Assembly: GCA_021789795.1 (NCBI GenBank)
Contig: JAJYJA010000132.1
Location: 1-6,703 of the forward strand
DNA length: 6,703 bases
DNA from: Deltaproteobacteria bacterium
Lineage (GTDB): Bacteria > Desulfobacterota > Desulfobulbia > Desulfobulbales > VMSU01
Direction: 5' to 3'
In this document: positions 5,903 through 6,703 of the stretch, one piece after another
Layout of the letters: each line of letters starts with the position of its first letter
Numbering within the stretch: position 1 is the stretch's first letter
The notes under the pieces: model-generated
What the model was told of the DNA's origin: nothing
The model's database searches: none
Seen by the model: the letters and a program-made list of their open reading frames with translations, nothing else
Translations under genes and position numbers: made by a program

Positions 5903-6703
5903 ATGAGCGTCGAGCGGCTGAACGCGCAACTGGCCGTCCTCCTGGGTGAGGAGCTGGCGGACTGGGAGCGGCAGGAGCTGGCCGAGCGCTTGGCCCGCCT
6001 GCGGCCTGCGGTGCGGCGGGAGGTGCTGCGGCAGTTGCCGGTCGTCTGGCCGGTGAGCTACGCCCTCTATCACACCTTGGTCGAGCAGGCGGATAAGGCG
6101 GGCGATTGTCTGCGGCCCAGTCAGTTCCCCGCCTGGGTCAAGGCGGCGCTCGACGTTTACGAGGCCCAGGGCCTTAGGGCGGCGCAGGTATTTCTGGCCG
6201 AGGTGGAGGAGAATTTTCTCTGCCAGCTGCGGGGCCAGGCGGGGGTGCGGCTGGCCGAGGTCGAGCCCCGGCTCCTGCCTTACGCCTGCGGCCTTCTGGG
6301 CCGGGAGGTCAGGCTGGCCGCCTCGGGCGAGGCGAGCTTCGACATCAGCGTTATCTCGCTTCCCGCCGACTGCGAGCTCCTCCCGGAGCCCGAGCTTAAC
6401 TTCCTGTTCTACAAGTTCACCGTCACCTTCCTGCTCTCCCTGGAGCGACTGGGAACCTTCCGCGCCCAGGAGCAGGGCGGCTGCGAGGCGCGGCCGCTGG
6501 CCGCCTTTCTTGCCGCCTTCCCTGAACCGCTACTGGCCGCCGACCTCTTCTATCTGGCCGAGGCGGTGCGGATCCTGGCCCATTTCCGCCGTGATTTCCC
6601 AGGCCTGATGGCCGATTTCGCCAGACTCGCGCCGGCCCTCCTGGCCGCGGGGCTGGAGGCGCTTGCCGCGGCCTGCGATCAGGCGGGATTCGTGCGGGCC
6701 TTG
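5903..6703 (+). CDS. CbbO/NorD-like protein, N-terminal part, cut by the window edge
   Basis: An open frame of 267 codons runs to the right edge without a stop. It is probably the partner of the AAA+ ATPase just upstream: CbbO and NorD carry a C-terminal VWA metal-binding domain that would lie beyond the edge. Only the N-terminal adaptor region is visible. It is mostly helical and shows blocks I associate with CbbO: VYEAQGLRAAQVFL (85-98), GVRLAEVEPRLL (114-125), GLLGREVRLA (130-139), ISLP (151-154), NFLFYKF (166-172), LGTFR (183-187) and FPGLMADFARL (232-242). There is no signal peptide or membrane segment, so it is cytoplasmic. The start is uncertain: ATG 5903 is the first ATG, but GTG 5888 is in frame, the frame stays open further back into the ATPase gene, and neither start has a clear Shine-Dalgarno sequence. 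Translation may depend on coupling to the gene before. Family assignment is by motif recall and pairing; the VWA domain itself is not seen. Confidence 0.78.
   Translation, partial: MSVERLNAQLAVLLGEELADWERQELAERLARLRPAVRREVLRQLPVVWPVSYALYHTLVEQADKAGDCLRPSQFPAWVKAALDVYEAQGLRAAQVFLAEVEENFLCQLRGQAGVRLAEVEPRLLPYACGLLGREVRLAASGEASFDISVISLPADCELLPEPELNFLFYKFTVTFLLSLERLGTFRAQEQGGCEARPLAAFLAAFPEPLLAADLFYLAEAVRILAHFRRDFPGLMADFARLAPALLAAGLEALAAACDQAGFVRAL

Overview
The window is a GC-rich (about two thirds G+C by eye), densely packed bacterial segment with five genes, all on the + strand, and almost no non-coding DNA. The fifth gene runs off the right edge. The protein families, codon use and CbbQ/CbbO-like pair fit a Gram-negative bacterium, probably a proteobacterium such as a beta- or gammaproteobacterial chemolithotroph or denitrifier. 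This is inferred from family distribution; nothing here fixes the taxon.

Left block (22-4958): a Gld-type ABC transport operon. It encodes a GldA/NatA-like ATPase (22-960), then a 982-residue protein joining a GldF-like ABC-2 permease to a GldG-like auxiliary domain in one chain (957-3905), then a membrane-anchored DUF4340 protein with two tandem copies of its fold (3921-4958). An ATGA stop/start overlap and a 15-base gap, each with a good Shine-Dalgarno sequence, point to one transcript and coupled translation. The expected complex has a cytoplasmic ATPase driving a six-helix permease, with large extracytoplasmic GldG and DUF4340 parts anchored in the inner membrane. Outside gliding Bacteroidetes the substrate of this family is not known.

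Spacer (4959-5060): about 100 bases holding a perfect 9-bp inverted repeat without a T-tract, then a strong ribosome binding site. I see no convincing promoter.

Right block (5061-6703): a MoxR-type AAA+ ATPase of the CbbQ/NirQ/NorQ family (5061-5873), followed after 29 bases by the first 267 codons of a CbbO/NorD-like protein (5903 to edge). In known systems these pairs remodel a metalloenzyme or Rubisco: CbbQO activates Rubisco and NorQD matures cytochrome-c-dependent nitric oxide reductase. No client enzyme gene is visible, so the target here is open.

The most notable features are the GldF-GldG fusion, a lysine-rich insert in its GldG part, the internal duplication in the DUF4340 protein, and a Gld-type exporter beside an orphan-looking CbbQO-type pair. 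I found no RNA genes, mobile elements, CRISPR arrays or phage genes.
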